This document shows positions 63,426-64,000 of a DNA stretch of 64,000 bases, in pieces. Origin of the DNA: Segetibacter koreensis DSM 18137 (GTDB lineage: Bacteria > Bacteroidota > Bacteroidia > Chitinophagales > Chitinophagaceae). The translations under genes were made by a program, and so were the position numbers. The stretch spans positions 20,818 through 84,817 of the forward strand of contig NZ_KB893331.1 of NCBI RefSeq assembly GCF_000374045.1. The letters are read 5' to 3'. The notes beneath the pieces were generated by a model. That model was not told the DNA's origin and did not search any database. It saw only the letters and a program-made list of their open reading frames with translations. Positions within the stretch are counted from its first letter, which is position 1. Each line of letters opens with the position of its first letter.

Positions 63426-63499
63426 GGGCCTATAGCTCAGTTGGTTAGAGCACCTGACTCATAATCAGGTGGTCCTAGGTTCAAATCCTAGTGGGCCCA
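63426..63499 (+). tRNA. tRNA with anticodon CAU (probably tRNA-Ile2, else elongator Met)
   Basis: 74-base cloverleaf with acceptor stem GGGCCTA/TGGGCCC, D arm AGCTCAGTTGGTTAGAGC, anticodon stem CCTGA/TCAGG with loop CTCATAA, and T arm with GGTTCAAATCC. The discriminator is A and CCA is not encoded. GG at positions 2-3 of the acceptor is unlike elongator Met tRNAs and more like isoleucine tRNAs, and the GACTCATAATC stem-loop resembles Escherichia coli ileX, so lysidine modification is likely. Confidence 0.9.
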
Positions 63500-63509
63500 C
63501 TGATAATCA

Positions 63510-63545
63510 AGCAGTTATAAAGATAGTTTATAACTGCTTTTTTAT
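63510..63545 (+). terminator. strong terminator of the CAU tRNA
   Basis: Perfect 12-bp stem: AGCAGTTATAAA (63510-63521) and TTTATAACTGCT (63527-63538), loop GATAG, followed by TTTTTTA. Confidence 0.92.
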
Positions 63546-63565
63546 TTCCAAGCAATTTCCAAGCA
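63544..63565 (+). repeat. tandem 11-bp repeat after the tRNA terminator
   Basis: ATTTCCAAGCA occurs twice without a gap (63544-63554 and 63555-63565). It lies directly behind the tRNA terminator, a position often used as an attachment site. No integrase is in the window. Confidence 0.7.
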
Positions 63566-63707
63566 GACTTACTCTTTTTCCTTTTTGTACTCAAATAACT
63601 CTGCATTAACAATTGAGTTAGCGATTTCTTGACAATTCGCAATTCCAACCGTTTCTTTTCTTTCTTAATTTTAACCTAATCTAACTATTACCGCTAAAAC
63701 AGTTATT

Positions 63708-64000
63708 ATGAACTGGAAAGAAAAATTACGCAGTAATTTATTGCTGCGTAACATGATGTTCGATGTAATAGGTTTTCCTGCTTCTGCAGCCAAGAGGACA
63801 TTTATTCCTTACTTTCAATATAAAATGGCGCCATACCAAAGGGATTACTACCTCTATTTCACAAGCCCGCCCAACAGTATTCGATATAAAAACGATATTT
63901 TTAATAAGCTCTATGAATATGATGGGTATGAAATTGTTCAGTATATAGAATTTCACTTTTCTGCTTATGAAAACAAAGAAGATTTTCTTCGTTTTCTGCG
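63708..64000 (+). CDS. hypothetical protein (partial, runs off right edge)
   Basis: An ORF from the ATG at 63708 (MNWKEKLRSNLLLRNMMFDV) stays open to the end of the window, giving 97 complete codons. The protein is rich in Tyr, Phe and charged residues (PYQRDYYLYFTSPPNSIRY and EFHFSAYENKEDFLRFL). I do not recognise a family. The ATG follows an AT-rich region containing CTATTACCG. It is the first gene after the tRNA and its terminator. Confidence 0.7.
   Translation, partial: MNWKEKLRSNLLLRNMMFDVIGFPASAAKRTFIPYFQYKMAPYQRDYYLYFTSPPNSIRYKNDIFNKLYEYDGYEIVQYIEFHFSAYENKEDFLRFL

Noticed and set aside
1..64000. CRISPR arrays, insertion sequences, rRNA genes and prophage
   Set aside because: No regularly spaced repeats, transposase or integrase genes, rRNA sequence or phage structural genes were seen.

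Overview
The window looks like ordinary chromosome from an AT-rich member of the Bacteroidota, most likely Chitinophagia or a relative. This rests on several things. Promoters follow the TTTG-N19-TAnnTTTG pattern typical of the phylum, and Shine-Dalgarno signals are weak. The gene set fits too: a DUF5606 protein, a GHL10-type glycosyl hydrolase, a SMUG2-type uracil glycosylase, GH3-like and lamin-tail proteins, rhomboid pairs and a cyanophycin gene pair. No rRNA, CRISPR array, transposase, integrase or phage gene was seen. Two genes run off the window: a SulP transporter at the left edge and an unknown protein at the right edge.

Layout. 1-7 kb: SulP transporter, small secreted protein, fabG, an ABC ATPase/membrane pair, a GH3-family protein and lptB, all on the minus strand. 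7-15.6 kb, plus strand: metF, polA, SMUG2-type glycosylase, DsbA-like protein, truncated hemoglobin, DUF5606 protein and an M3 peptidase, closed by a 36-bp perfect palindrome. 15.7-17.4 kb: a metal cluster with a Fur-family repressor and SCO protein facing a MerC-like membrane protein across a perfect palindromic operator candidate. 17.4-26 kb: cysS, EEP phosphatase, an inactive and an active rhomboid, rlmD, AlkA-like glycosylase and GH25 lysozyme. 26-34.9 kb, mostly plus strand: esterase lipoprotein, radical SAM/SPASM protein, MarR regulator, GHL10 hydrolase, a KdnA-like aminotransferase and rpoN. 35-38.9 kb: divergent cyanophycin synthetase and cyanophycinase. 39-49.7 kb: hydrolases, pterin dehydratase, tRNA-Gly(CCC), deoC, SPOR protein, M20 amidohydrolase, hom, copA, tsaE, ald and an acetyltransferase. 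49.8-63.4 kb: periplasmic PPIase, thioredoxin-like protein, holB, lamin-tail protein, asd with an RNA leader candidate, 5'-nucleotidase lipoprotein, L,D-transpeptidase, corA and a HAD phosphatase. 63.4-64 kb: a CAU tRNA followed by a strong terminator, a tandem 11-bp repeat and the start of an unknown gene.

How it works together: most genes are housekeeping (lipid and LPS export, folate/C1, replication and repair, tRNA charging and modification, aspartate-family amino acids, envelope maintenance, metal handling). asd and hom belong to the same pathway but lie apart. cphA and cphB form a make-and-degrade pair for a nitrogen reserve. I found no convincing undescribed multi-gene system. The observations most worth checking are the altered proofreading residues of PolA, the rhomboid pseudoprotease beside an intact rhomboid, the palindromic operator of the metal cluster, promoters that abut start codons, the asd leader RNA and the tRNA-proximal repeat at the right edge.
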